A DNA stretch of 39,919 bases, taken from the NCBI GenBank assembly GCA_031266175.1, contig JAISBN010000089.1:1-39919 (forward strand). Direction: 5' to 3'. The notes under the pieces are model-generated. The model worked only from the letters and a program-made list of their open reading frames with translations. It was not told the DNA's origin and searched no databases. Positions 16,301 through 24,471 of this stretch are shown in pieces. The first letter of the stretch is position 1, and the number at the start of each line of letters is the position of its first letter. The DNA comes from Treponema sp. Its GTDB lineage: Bacteria > Spirochaetota > Spirochaetia > Treponematales > Breznakiellaceae. The position numbers and the translations under genes are program-made.

Positions 16301-17899
16301 TTATGCCAAAACACCAAAAATACCAAGTACCAATCCAACAACAATAATACCCAGGATAATCCTGATGACAGAAACTTTTCCCGACTTAAGAAGTTTGTAG
16401 ATGATCATGGTAGCAATAAATGTAAGCAGATTGGGTATTAGCGCATCCAAAACATCTGTTTGCAGGTTGATAGCCGTATCTCCTGCGGCTATTTCTATTG
16501 GTGTCCTTATATGAACCAGGGTACTTGTCATGCCGCCGATAACAAACATGCCCAAAACTGTGAACATCGAGAGAATTTTCTCTATTGTTCCGGTTTTTAT
16601 CAGGTGTTTAACAGCCCTGGAACCCATCCGGTATCCGGTGTGCATCAGTAAAAATACCTGGCTGTTACAGAGAATTCCTGCTATCACAACGGCGGCTATC
16701 CCCGGCCACCACGCGCCGCTCAAAGCATAAGGGCACATGATTGCCAAAGTAACAGGGACAATGGTTGCCCAATTGATAGTATCGCCTAACGCAGCCATGG
16801 GCGGGAATAATGCCGCCTTGGTTTCTGATATCAAGTCACCATCGATAGGAGCTCCTAAAGATTTTTGTTCTTCCATCGACAGAGCAATTCCTATGGGAAG
16901 GGCAGCTGTCATGTCTTCTGCATTAAAAAGTTCGCTTGTCCTCTGCATAGCCTCCTGCATCTGGACATCTTTATCTTTGTACAATTTTTTCAGAATGGGG
17001 AACATGGTTGCAACCACGCCGTTTGCCTGATACCGTTCATAGCTATTACCGGCAGTATAAAACAGCCATAATCTGATGGATGCCCAATTCAGCTGACCTT
17101 TTGTTATATTTCCGTCTGTCTGTTGCTTCATTATTCCCGAAAAATCAATCTCGGAAAGTATCCCTCCATTATTTCTGCACCAAAAATCAAAGAATGCAAT
17201 AAAGATAGCCAGTAGAGCTACACCAATACTGCTTAAACCGGTAAATGCGACAATCAGAAACCCCGCAATAAAAAACGGGAAATACCCTTTCTTCCCGATT
17301 GCGGATGCCACAATACACATGCCAACAACGGGCATCATGCTGCCGATAGCCGAAAGTCCCGATTGAAACCATCCGGGCAGGCCGGTAATAAACAGGCCAA
17401 GGGATTCGGAACCAAAATAAAGCGCTATCGACATTGGAATCCAGTAAAGGATAACCTTGAAAAGACTTGGAAAAATAATTGTTGATAGCCATACCTTGTC
17501 GTACTTTTTCTGCGCTATATATTTATCCGTTAACTGGTTCCAGATTGAACCGGCAGTCATTCTGACATTAGTTAGCTGGCTCATGACAAGCCCGACTGCC
17601 ACCGCAACCGCCATCGCACTTTCAATGCCCATGCCGCTGGTGATAGCTACGGAGGCGGTTATAATGCCTGCTGCAGATGTATCGTTGGTAATTACCCAAC
17701 CCGCCTGTGTTTGGGATAGATACATCGGCTGGATTGTAGCTCCCACAATCATTGCCGTTGGCACATCTCCCATAACAAGACCAACCAGTACTGAAAGGGG
17801 CAAAGGCTGTAAAACAAGCAGATTCAGTGAATGGCATCCGAATCCGCAATAGCTCAACCAGTAAAGGCCGCCTAAGGTTATTGCCTGCCAAAGTTCCAT
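16301..17899 (-). CDS. fused PTS EIIC-EIID of the mannose/sorbose class
   Basis: One 532-residue frame holds two proteins that are normally separate. Residues about 1-240 are EIIC (EII-Sor): six to seven helices, with PLPLSVLVGLVMGDVPTAM and VGATIQPMYL. A linker at 241-262 leads to EIID (about 263-532), marked by YERYQANGVVATMFPILKKL and AALPIGIALSMEEQ, then FPPMAALGDTINWATIVPVT. Together they form the membrane channel and gate of the permease. There is no stop or internal start obviously separating them. It lies 15 bp after the EIIA gene and 22 bp before EIIB. AT content is higher than in flanking housekeeping genes. Confidence 0.9.
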   Translation of the reverse strand: MELWQAITLGGLYWLSYCGFGCHSLNLLVLQPLPLSVLVGLVMGDVPTAMIVGATIQPMYLSQTQAGWVITNDTSAAGIITASVAITSGMGIESAMAVAVAVGLVMSQLTNVRMTAGSIWNQLTDKYIAQKKYDKVWLSTIIFPSLFKVILYWIPMSIALYFGSESLGLFITGLPGWFQSGLSAIGSMMPVVGMCIVASAIGKKGYFPFFIAGFLIVAFTGLSSIGVALLAIFIAFFDFWCRNNGGILSEIDFSGIMKQQTDGNITKGQLNWASIRLWLFYTAGNSYERYQANGVVATMFPILKKLYKDKDVQMQEAMQRTSELFNAEDMTAALPIGIALSMEEQKSLGAPIDGDLISETKAALFPPMAALGDTINWATIVPVTLAIMCPYALSGAWWPGIAAVVIAGILCNSQVFLLMHTGYRMGSRAVKHLIKTGTIEKILSMFTVLGMFVIGGMTSTLVHIRTPIEIAAGDTAINLQTDVLDALIPNLLTFIATMIIYKLLKSGKVSVIRIILGIIVVGLVLGIFGVLA

Positions 17900-17914
17900 A
17901 ACTCTCCTCCTAAT

Positions 17915-18376
17915 CTACTTTCTTTCTCGTTTAACTACGTCAAGCGTGGTTGCTACATCGACGATACTGGCAATCCCTGCTTCTACTGCAACAGCAACTA
18001 ATTTCTGTAAAGTTATTTCCTGTAAGGAATTTTCATCTCTAGCTATCACCACTTCACACAGCATCCCCAAATTTAATCCACTGACGGCACGGCACCTATC
18101 ACGGGCGGTACTCATAATAAACTGATTTAGGGGTGTTCCAGACAGCATGTCGACAAGAAAAATACAACCCCTGGAAAACATATCCGCGATGACGGCAATT
18201 TCTCCGCCAAATGCTTCAACATCATCACCTTCTTCCAGGCAAAGACTTACAATATTTTTTATGTCGCCAAGAATCATCCGTAACGATTCCTGGATTCCTT
18301 CTGCCAGGGCTCCATGACTGAGAAGAATTATTCCAAAACGATTCTGATCGATTTCCTTAGACAATAGTTCTTTCAA
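17915..18376 (-). CDS. PTS mannose-class EIIA
   Basis: A 153-residue EIIA of the mannose family. FGIILLSHGALAEGI carries the phosphorylated His21, and VDMLSGTPLNQ is the conserved second motif. It passes phosphate from HPr to EIIB. The C-terminal 30 residues (EAGIASIVDVATTLDVV) are less typical. It starts 16 bp after the stop of the aminotransferase C-terminal frame, so sugar uptake and transamination genes form one transcription unit. Confidence 0.88.
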   Translation of the reverse strand: MKELLSKEIDQNRFGIILLSHGALAEGIQESLRMILGDIKNIVSLCLEEGDDVEAFGGEIAVIADMFSRGCIFLVDMLSGTPLNQFIMSTARDRCRAVSGLNLGMLCEVVIARDENSLQEITLQKLVAVAVEAGIASIVDVATTLDVVKRERK

Positions 18377-18392
18377 TCCAGCCTCCGGAAAA

Positions 18393-19211
18393 CTACAGCC
18401 GATATCTTTCTTTTACCACTTTAAATGTTTCATCAGCAGCGTCAAAAGTATAATCAAGGTCTTTCGCGGTCATCGAACAATTGGTAAACATATTATGATA
18501 GTGGGTGATGTATACTCCCCGTCTTACCATTTCCGCAATCCAATCCTGGTGCCAAAAAGAAGAGTTTGCCGGATCGGCAATGCGCAAAAAAAACAATGAT
18601 GGAAGGCCGCTTACTTTAAGCTCAAAACCGTTATTTTTTGCGATATCAACCAAGCCATCTGTCAGAGTTTTTCCGATATTCTGCATATACGCCACGGCAT
18701 CTATACTCTTCAGTTTTTTTATCGTAGCAATCAGCGCTGCCATCGGTACTGCTGACATCCAGTAGCTTCCGGTGTAGGTAACAGATTCTACTGCATTCCG
18801 CAGGGAATCCCTGCCGCATAAGACCGAAATATTATAACCGTTTGCAACTGCTTTCCCCATGGTAATCAGATCCGCTTTAATCCCAAAATAGTGATCCGAA
18901 CCGTTAAAATCCATGCGGAACCCGGCCCGCACATCATCAAAAATTAAAACAATACCGTTGTTCGCACAGAGCCTGCGAACGTTTTTCCAATAACCGGATT
19001 CGGGAATAATGTTGTCACTAAAAGTGGTATGATGGTAGGGCATGGAAATGACCGAAGCAATTTCACCGGGATGTTCCAGCACTGTTTTTTCAAGCAGTTC
19101 AAAATTATTGAATTCAATAAAAATATTGTTTTTTACTTCGTCATCCAGGATTCCGGGATTTCCTTTCTTCTGGCACCATGCATTTACCCCATGGTAACAT
19201 CCGGACATCAT
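18393..19211 (-). CDS. class III aminotransferase, C-terminal part (separate frame)
   Basis: A 272-residue frame holding the catalytic core of a class III PLP enzyme close to glutamate-1-semialdehyde aminomutase. It has MMSGCYHG, the cofactor-binding aspartate in LIFDDVRAGFRM (Asp92), and the Schiff-base lysine in TMGKAVANG (Lys120). It begins at ATG 19211, overlapping the stop of the N-terminal frame (ATGATG/TGA), so it could be translated by coupling. Alternatively a -1 shift at the A7 run a few bases upstream joins both frames into one enzyme of about 418 residues, the normal family length. Substrate is unknown; the PTS next door suggests an amino or keto sugar product. Confidence 0.85.
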   Translation of the reverse strand: MMSGCYHGVNAWCQKKGNPGILDDEVKNNIFIEFNNFELLEKTVLEHPGEIASVISMPYHHTTFSDNIIPESGYWKNVRRLCANNGIVLIFDDVRAGFRMDFNGSDHYFGIKADLITMGKAVANGYNISVLCGRDSLRNAVESVTYTGSYWMSAVPMAALIATIKKLKSIDAVAYMQNIGKTLTDGLVDIAKNNGFELKVSGLPSLFFLRIADPANSSFWHQDWIAEMVRRGVYITHYHNMFTNCSMTAKDLDYTFDAADETFKVVKERYRL

Positions 19212-19645
19212 AATAGTTTTTTTCTTCCCGTTGCCGCTCTCGCAGTCATAACGGCCAGGGTGGTAACATCTCCGCCATTTTTTGCAAAAAAAGCCCAGTC
19301 GGCGCTTGCCACAGTATTAACCATTATTTCCGCTGCTTCAATGATAATAGGAGACACAATAGTAGTACAATCACTTTTTTTTCTTTGTTCTGCCGCTGCC
19401 GCTTCTATGTCAGGATCCTTATATCCAAGAGAATTGGTTCCGTAGGCACAGCCGTAATCAATAAATTTATTTCCATCCACGTCCCAGATATATGTCCCTT
19501 CGGCCCTGGAAGAAAAAAGAGGGTAAGCGTTTATAGGATTTAATCTTCCTCTTCCAACCCCTAAATGTCCGTATAAGCCGCAGGGTAACACTTTGCTGGC
19601 TCGATCAAACAGTTTAAGACTATTCGTATATATATTCGTTTTCAT
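19208..19645 (-). CDS. class III aminotransferase, N-terminal part (separate frame)
   Basis: A 145-residue frame with the N-terminus of the same aminotransferase: a leading helix, then AEGTYIWDVDGNKFIDYGCAYG, the family's opening strand-turn, and the segment GDVTTLAVMTARAATGRKK that normally continues into the substrate-binding half. It stops (LL-TGA at 19208-19210) four codons after entering a run of seven adenines. On its own it lacks the lysine and cannot be active. The gene follows the unknown 132-residue protein after 7 bp. Confidence 0.85.
   Translation of the reverse strand: MKTNIYTNSLKLFDRASKVLPCGLYGHLGVGRGRLNPINAYPLFSSRAEGTYIWDVDGNKFIDYGCAYGTNSLGYKDPDIEAAAAEQRKKSDCTTIVSPIIIEAAEIMVNTVASADWAFFAKNGGDVTTLAVMTARAATGRKKLL
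19217..19223 (-). other. A7 slippery run joining the aminotransferase frames
   Basis: The coding strand has seven consecutive A in the order AGA AAA AAA CTA. This is an A_AAA_AAA slippery heptamer. A -1 shift there reads ACT ATT ATG ATG TCC, which enters the downstream frame exactly, as would an eight-A allele. Confidence 0.75.
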
Positions 19646-19652
19646 AGCTCTC

Positions 19653-20051
19653 CTAGTTTATATAACTATTCGCGCGATAAAGCAGCTTTTCGAACGCGTC
19701 GATCATGGGAATAAAGCCCCTTACAACATAGTCTTCATGAACGGTGAGCACAAATTGATTAAGAAACCCGCTCATGATACCGGCGGCAACGGTGACATTT
19801 GCATATTCAATCCTGGCACGCACGGGAACAGGTAAATCTTCCATGATTTCAAGCCGGTGATTTTTACAAAAAATATTTACTGTCAGCTCTGAATTATCAC
19901 GGACTACGATTTGCAGCAATCCGTCGGCAATTCTATCCGCCAATTCCCTGCCATCTTCGCAGTTACCCAAGGCCACGGCTGTTTGTACCGTACTTAAAAA
20001 GATACTGGCGTTTCCTTCTTTTTTTTCGATGGACCTGTTTACAAGCTGCAT
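19653..20051 (-). CDS. unknown protein, first gene of the PTS-aminotransferase operon
   Basis: A 132-residue soluble protein that I do not recognise. It has no signal peptide or membrane helix and no Cys or His motif that would suggest catalysis. The middle (ELTVNIFCKNHRLEIMEDLPV) looks like alternating strands and the end (IPMIDAFEKLLYRANSYI) like a helix. It leads the operon, directly behind a good promoter, with an AAGGAG ribosome-binding site. Being co-transcribed with an aminotransferase and a PTS, it may be an isomerase-like or accessory protein for the same substrate; the sequence alone does not say. Confidence 0.7.
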   Translation of the reverse strand: MQLVNRSIEKKEGNASIFLSTVQTAVALGNCEDGRELADRIADGLLQIVVRDNSELTVNIFCKNHRLEIMEDLPVPVRARIEYANVTVAAGIMSGFLNQFVLTVHEDYVVRGFIPMIDAFEKLLYRANSYIN

Positions 20052-20092
20052 ATGCGCATAACTCCTTCTTGCCGGAAGTCAATGTATACAGC

Positions 20093-20120
20093 ATTGTAGC
20101 AAAGGTTTTGACAAAGTCAA
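20093..20120 (-). promoter_or_regulatory. promoter of the PTS-aminotransferase operon
   Basis: Read on the minus strand: TTGACT (20120-20115), a 16-bp spacer and TACAAT (20098-20093). The operon's first ATG follows about 40 bp later. The AT-rich stretch upstream (about 20120-20165) is a natural place for Lrp binding. Confidence 0.65.
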
Positions 20121-20166
20121 GCAAAGTTAAAGCGTAAAAAAAAGAAAAGTAAATTTTTAAGTTAAA

Positions 20167-20180
20167 AGGCTTTTTAGCCT
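20167..20180 (-). terminator. short hairpin terminator after the lrp-like gene
   Basis: AGGCT (20180-20176 on the minus strand), a 4-nt loop and AGCCT (20171-20167), followed by TTTT. The stem is only 5 bp, so it is a weak candidate. Confidence 0.4.
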
Positions 20181-20194
20181 AAAAAAATTAAGCG

Positions 20195-20644
20195 TTAAGG
20201 AGTAATAGAAATGTCCTCTTTCTGTGTTAGCAAAACTGTAAAGGTGCTGATATTAATAACCTCTTCCTTGGTACGCATCTTTTTGAGTAATTCTTCCATG
20301 TTCTTTGTCGACCTGGTGACAATCTTTAACATATAATCATATTGTCCTGCGATCCTGTGGCATTCAAGAATGTCAGGACACTCTAAGATGAATTTTTCAA
20401 AAGTAGTATCATTTGCCACTGTATGATTGCTTACCTGGACCAGACAAAAGCAGGTAAATTCTTTTCCGAATTTTTCCGGGTCCAGCATAACAGAATATGC
20501 TTTAATATAACCAAGATTTTCCAGTCTTTGAAGGCGTGTACGTACCGCAGGGGTCGACAGGTTAATAAACTGCCCTAATTCTGTCAGGGAGATGCGTGCG
20601 TTTTTTCGTAACTCCAGCACTATTTTTTTATCCACATCGTCCAT
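20195..20644 (-). CDS. Lrp/AsnC-family transcription regulator
   Basis: A 149-residue regulator. Residues 1-50 are the helix-turn-helix (MDDVDKKIVLELRKNARISL, TELGQFINLSTPAVRTRLQRL). Residues about 65-140 are the RAM ligand-binding domain, with GQYDYMLKIVTRS and a closing STFTVLLTQKEDI. Such proteins form octamers and usually respond to an amino acid. It lies directly upstream of the PTS-aminotransferase operon on the same strand and shares its AT-rich composition, so it is the likely regulator. A 13-bp palindrome (20671-20683) lies upstream of its own start. Confidence 0.92.
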   Translation of the reverse strand: MDDVDKKIVLELRKNARISLTELGQFINLSTPAVRTRLQRLENLGYIKAYSVMLDPEKFGKEFTCFCLVQVSNHTVANDTTFEKFILECPDILECHRIAGQYDYMLKIVTRSTKNMEELLKKMRTKEEVINISTFTVLLTQKEDISITP

Positions 20645-20670
20645 AGTTTACCTTTTCTGAAACGAAGAAC

Positions 20671-20683
20671 CGGCAGACTGCCG
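20671..20683. promoter_or_regulatory. 13-bp palindrome upstream of the lrp-like gene
   Basis: CGGCAG-A-CTGCCG is a perfect inverted repeat 27 bp before the start codon and 22 bp after the PUR gene stop. It may be an operator for autoregulation or a weak hairpin; no U run follows on the minus strand. Confidence 0.35.
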
Positions 20684-20705
20684 CAGAAATCAGCATTCTT
20701 GAACG

Positions 20706-21170
20706 TCATTCGTCCCCATCCCGTTTTTTTACCACCATCCGTTTTCCGCCGCGTTTAGCGTCCGGGCCACCGCGTCCAGCGTTCGGACCGCTACGTCTGC
20801 CGTCCGGGCCGTTACGTTTAGCGTCCGGACCGGAACGGCCGGCGGCGGTTTTTTCCCCGCTTCCGCGGCCGTTCCGGTCCCCGCCGTCCGGTTCGGAATC
20901 CCGGCGTTTCCCCCGGTCCGGCGGATTCCTCTTTTGTTCCCGGGCGGCCCTTTCCAGCACTTTCAGGGATTTGTCAAATTCACCCAGAAAGGCCGGCAGA
21001 TCGTCGGCAAAGACAATGACCGACTGCCGGTCAAAGCCGCCGGTTTCCTTGTTTTTACTTTCCACAATGTTAAGGTACAAATCGCCCAGGCGGTTCTCCT
21101 TAACATTAAGAAAATAAGTCCTGTTGGGAAGGATCAGTTTGGTCGAAAACAGTTCGCCCCGTATGCCCAT
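20706..21170 (-). CDS. PUR-domain nucleic-acid-binding protein with Arg/Gly tail
   Basis: A 154-residue protein. Residues 1-75 are a single PUR repeat (MGIRGELFSTKLI, RTYFLNVKENRLGDLYLNIVES, SVIVFADDLPAFLGEFDKSL), the DUF3276 family whose Borrelia member binds DNA and RNA. Residues about 85-150 are a low-complexity basic tail built from repeats such as SGPDAKR, NGPDGRR and RGGPDAKR, rich in Arg, Gly, Asp and Pro. The tail is unusually long for this family. Expected role is a dimeric RNA/ssDNA-binding regulator in the cytosol. GGAG precedes the ATG and 19 bp separate it from the phosphohexomutase stop. Confidence 0.88.
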   Translation of the reverse strand: MGIRGELFSTKLILPNRTYFLNVKENRLGDLYLNIVESKNKETGGFDRQSVIVFADDLPAFLGEFDKSLKVLERAAREQKRNPPDRGKRRDSEPDGGDRNGRGSGEKTAAGRSGPDAKRNGPDGRRSGPNAGRGGPDAKRGGKRMVVKKRDGDE

Positions 21171-21189
21171 GGTATTCTCCGTTATTATA

Positions 21190-23157
21190 CTATTCCGCCG
21201 CGCCGGCTTCGGCCCTTGCCGCCGCTCCGTCCGCCGCCGCCGTCATGGCGCCCTGCCACGCGATAAGTTCCCGTTCCAGTTCCGCGCTGCCTTCGGCGTC
21301 CGCCATAATCCGGAACACCGGTTCCGTCCTGGAACCCCGCATCCAGATAAAGGCAAGCTCCCTGCCGCCGGAATCCTTGAAAACAATTTTAAGCCCCCCG
21401 GTTCCGGCGAGGCCGAACCGGACCAGGTTTCGCAGTTCTTCGGTTCCGATACAGGCCCGTCCTTCCCAGGCGGCGATGCCCCAGCGCCGTTGTAAATCCT
21501 CTTTTTTCGCGGCCCATTCCCGTTCAAAAACAGCCTGGTACTTTTCTTTCAGAAGGGCGTGATCGGCGGTGCGTACCCGGAATTTTGCCTCCGGTGTCGC
21601 GACCCCGGTGGTATAAAAAACGGGAAGCGACGCGATAATGTCCGACATGGTAAACGCCGTTCCCGCCGCCGGATTTACCCGCTCGGGGGCTCCGGGCGCG
21701 CCGCGGACGGCGCTCAAGCCGCGCCAGATGTCAAAAAATCCGCCCGCGGACCCGCCCCGGATGGTGAGGAATTTTACCAGGGCCAGGATCGTTGCCAGGG
21801 GATCCCTCACCGACGAGGGGTGGGTAATGTTCCCGCCGTTGGAACCTTCGCCGAGGATCCGCACGAGATACCCTTCGTTCCTCAGCCGCCGGGCCAGGTT
21901 AACCACATTGGCTTCCCCCACTTCCGAGCGGAACACCCGGACGCCGAAGGCTTCGGCGATACGGTCGATACGCATGGAGGTGGGACCGTTAACCGCTATC
22001 GCCGCTTTGGCCGGGGGCCGGCCTTCTTTGACGCCGGCCTCCGGCTTACCGGGCCAGGCCGGCTTGCCAGGACAAGCCAGATCGCCGGCCCAGGCCAGGT
22101 GGGCCAGTTCCGCCGCGCAGGCCAGGGCAAACACTTCCTGGGCCTCCAGGCTCCGCCCGGCGTTAAGCGCGTCGTCCCAGATTACCAGGTTCCCCCGGTC
22201 GCCGTCGCAGTCCGGCACATACCCGAGGATCACCGAAGGATCCGCGGCGTGTTGTTCTTCCAGAAAAAGCCTGCACTGTTCCAGGGATTTCCCTTCGGGG
22301 ATAATCGTGTGGGCGATTTCGCCGGGTTTGTCGTTGATTGCGTGAAAGCCGATTCCCAGGGAACGGAAGAGTTCCCGGTCTATGCTGACCGTCCGGGCGG
22401 ATCCGTTAAAGTCCGCGGCGATCCCCAGGGGGAATTGTTTAAGCCCCTTGGCGACGGCCTCCATGACACGGTTTCCGGCCGGAGGGGGCCCGGCGGCAAG
22501 CTCCCGGCTGAAAGACAGATAGGCCTCCAGGGCTTCCCGCTTTACCTGTTCCGATTCGGCATAGACCCGCTCTACCTCCGGGCCGCGGGCTTTTTCCAGT
22601 AATGCCAGGATCCCTGCTATGGGATCGGGCCGGGCCAGGCAGGTTTTCAGGGCGTCGATCAGTTTGTTTGCCTCTTTCCCTTCCAGAACCCCCCCGTCAT
22701 CCAGGCCGAACTTAAGGCCGTTGTGGCCCACGGGATTGTGGCTTGCCGAAATGTAACAGAAACCGGCCGGCTTCGAACCGGAAGCGCCCCCGGCGGAACT
22801 TCCGGCAAAGGCCATGATTTCCGGCGCCGCGGCGATCCCCGCAAAACGGACGGCGCAGCCGGAAGCAAGGAAGGCGCGGATCATGATGTCCGCCGCCGCT
22901 TCCCCGGTGGGCCGGGTATCCCGTCCCAGGATAAGCGCCGGCTTCCCGCCCGACCGGGCGGCCAGATACTCCGCAAAGACAAGCGCTCCCACCGCGGCGA
23001 TAATCCCATAGGGGGGCGCCAGGGCCGCGGAGGGATCTTCCTCGTTTCCCGAGGCGGCAAAAACGCCCCTCCAGCCGGAGGGGGAAAGGATCATCCCCTT
23101 CAGCGCGCTTTTAAGGGCCCTTTCTGTGACGGGAGGATCACGGAAGTTCACAACCAT
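21190..23157 (-). CDS. phosphoglucomutase/phosphomannomutase family protein
   Basis: A phosphohexomutase of about 655 residues, larger than the usual 450-580. I chose ATG 23157 (MVVNFRDPPVTERALK) because the upstream codons lie in the divergent promoter region. Seen motifs: catalytic phosphoserine Ser139 in YISASHNPVGHNG, metal-binding DCDGD at 316-320, a GEGSNGG sugar loop near 436 and RGSRTEPVFRI near 607 for phosphate. It carries a Pro/Gly-rich insert at about 360-385 (repeated PGKP) and an Ala-rich tail (640-655). It should interconvert hexose 1- and 6-phosphates; glucose versus mannose preference is not certain. Confidence 0.87.
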   Translation of the reverse strand: MVVNFRDPPVTERALKSALKGMILSPSGWRGVFAASGNEEDPSAALAPPYGIIAAVGALVFAEYLAARSGGKPALILGRDTRPTGEAAADIMIRAFLASGCAVRFAGIAAAPEIMAFAGSSAGGASGSKPAGFCYISASHNPVGHNGLKFGLDDGGVLEGKEANKLIDALKTCLARPDPIAGILALLEKARGPEVERVYAESEQVKREALEAYLSFSRELAAGPPPAGNRVMEAVAKGLKQFPLGIAADFNGSARTVSIDRELFRSLGIGFHAINDKPGEIAHTIIPEGKSLEQCRLFLEEQHAADPSVILGYVPDCDGDRGNLVIWDDALNAGRSLEAQEVFALACAAELAHLAWAGDLACPGKPAWPGKPEAGVKEGRPPAKAAIAVNGPTSMRIDRIAEAFGVRVFRSEVGEANVVNLARRLRNEGYLVRILGEGSNGGNITHPSSVRDPLATILALVKFLTIRGGSAGGFFDIWRGLSAVRGAPGAPERVNPAAGTAFTMSDIIASLPVFYTTGVATPEAKFRVRTADHALLKEKYQAVFEREWAAKKEDLQRRWGIAAWEGRACIGTEELRNLVRFGLAGTGGLKIVFKDSGGRELAFIWMRGSRTEPVFRIMADAEGSAELERELIAWQGAMTAAADGAAARAEAGAAE

Positions 23158-23204
23158 GGAACTAAGTATACAGAAGCGGATACTCCATGGAAACCCTATA
23201 CCTG

Positions 23205-23233
23205 CTGACAAAAAAATAATATATTGTTATTAT
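23205..23233 (+). promoter_or_regulatory. promoter for nifS
   Basis: CTGACA (23205-23210), a 17-bp A/T-rich spacer and TATTAT (23228-23233) precede the nifS ATG at 23258. It lies in the 100-bp divergent gap with the phosphohexomutase gene. Confidence 0.6.
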
Positions 23234-23257
23234 AGGAGATGTAAGGATTGGCTAATT

Positions 23258-24457
23258 ATGGAAAAAATATACCTGGATTACAATGCCACTACTCCAATCC
23301 GCCGGGAAGTCCGGGACGCGATTATAGAAGATTTAACCGTTTACGGTAACGCGTCAAGCATGCACGCCGCGGGCCGGGAAGCCCGGAACCGGGTAGAGGA
23401 AGCCCGTAAAAGGGTGGGGGAACTGCTGGGCGTTCCCGCCGGGACGATCATTTTTACCTCCGGCGGTTCGGAATCGAACAATACGGTTTTTAATACCCTG
23501 CGGCGTCTTGCCTCGGATGAGCGGGGAGCGCCCCTCTCCGGGGGCAGGCGGGGTTTTATCACCACCGCCATTGAACACCCCTGCGTGCTTAATTCGGCCA
23601 AATTTCTGGAATCCCTGGGGTTCATGGTAACCTTTCTTCCGGTGGACGAAAACGGCAAAATCAGGATGGACGCGCTGAAGCGCGCGCTGAACGGGGAAAC
23701 CCTCCTGGTGTCGGTGATGATGGCAAACAACGAAATCGGCACGATCCAGGACATCAGGGAAATCGCCGCCCTGGCAAAAGCCGCGGGGGCCTTTGTACAC
23801 ACCGACGCGGTCCAGGCTGTGGGCAAGGTGCCGGTGAACGCCGCGGAACTGGGGGTAGATTACCTTACCATGTCGGCCCACAAAATCTACGGCCCCAAGG
23901 GAATCGGCGCCCTTTATATCAAAGAGAAGGCCCCCCTCTTTCCCCTGATCCACGGAGGCCACCAGGAAGATGGTATGAGGGCGGGGACCTATAACAACAT
24001 CGGGATCCTTGGTTTTGGCAAAGCCGCGGAGCTGGCAAAGCTGGAACTGGACAGTTACGGTACAGCCATGCGGACCCTGCGGAACAAGCTCCGGGACGGG
24101 CTTATGGCGCGGGTCCCCCATATCAGGATTAACGGCCACCCCGAGGACGTGCTTCCCAATACCCTGAACGTGTCCTTTCCCGGCGCGGAGGGGGAATCGA
24201 TCCTGCTTTCGATGGACCTGGAAGGGATCGAGGCGTCTACCGGTTCGGCCTGCGCCTCCGGCAGCCTGGAGCCCAGCCATGTGCTGCTTGCCATTGGAGC
24301 GGGGCCGGAGCTGGCCCACGGCTCCATCCGGTTCAGTCTGGGCCTGGGAGTAACCGAAGCGGATATTGACTATGTGACAGCCGCGGTACCGCCGATTATC
24401 GAACGGCTCCGGGCAATGTCTACGCTCAAAACCGGCGGCGGGGCGGTTTCCTTATAG
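23258..24457 (+). CDS. nifS: cysteine desulfurase (NifS/IscS type)
   Basis: A 399-residue PLP enzyme that takes sulfur from cysteine for Fe-S cluster assembly. Start at 23258 because the conserved opening MEKIYLDYNATTPI begins there; the frame extends upstream only into the promoter. Seen: SGGSESNN for cofactor binding, HTDAVQAVGK, the Schiff-base lysine in MSAHKIYGPKG, and the persulfide cysteine in STGSACASGSLEPSHVL (about Cys332). The C-terminal end is normal. A NifU-like scaffold follows after 14 bp, so the pair is a cluster-assembly unit. Confidence 0.95.
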   Translation: MEKIYLDYNATTPIRREVRDAIIEDLTVYGNASSMHAAGREARNRVEEARKRVGELLGVPAGTIIFTSGGSESNNTVFNTLRRLASDERGAPLSGGRRGFITTAIEHPCVLNSAKFLESLGFMVTFLPVDENGKIRMDALKRALNGETLLVSVMMANNEIGTIQDIREIAALAKAAGAFVHTDAVQAVGKVPVNAAELGVDYLTMSAHKIYGPKGIGALYIKEKAPLFPLIHGGHQEDGMRAGTYNNIGILGFGKAAELAKLELDSYGTAMRTLRNKLRDGLMARVPHIRINGHPEDVLPNTLNVSFPGAEGESILLSMDLEGIEASTGSACASGSLEPSHVLLAIGAGPELAHGSIRFSLGLGVTEADIDYVTAAVPPIIERLRAMSTLKTGGGAVSL

Positions 24458-24471
24458 AGGAGGATTTTAGT

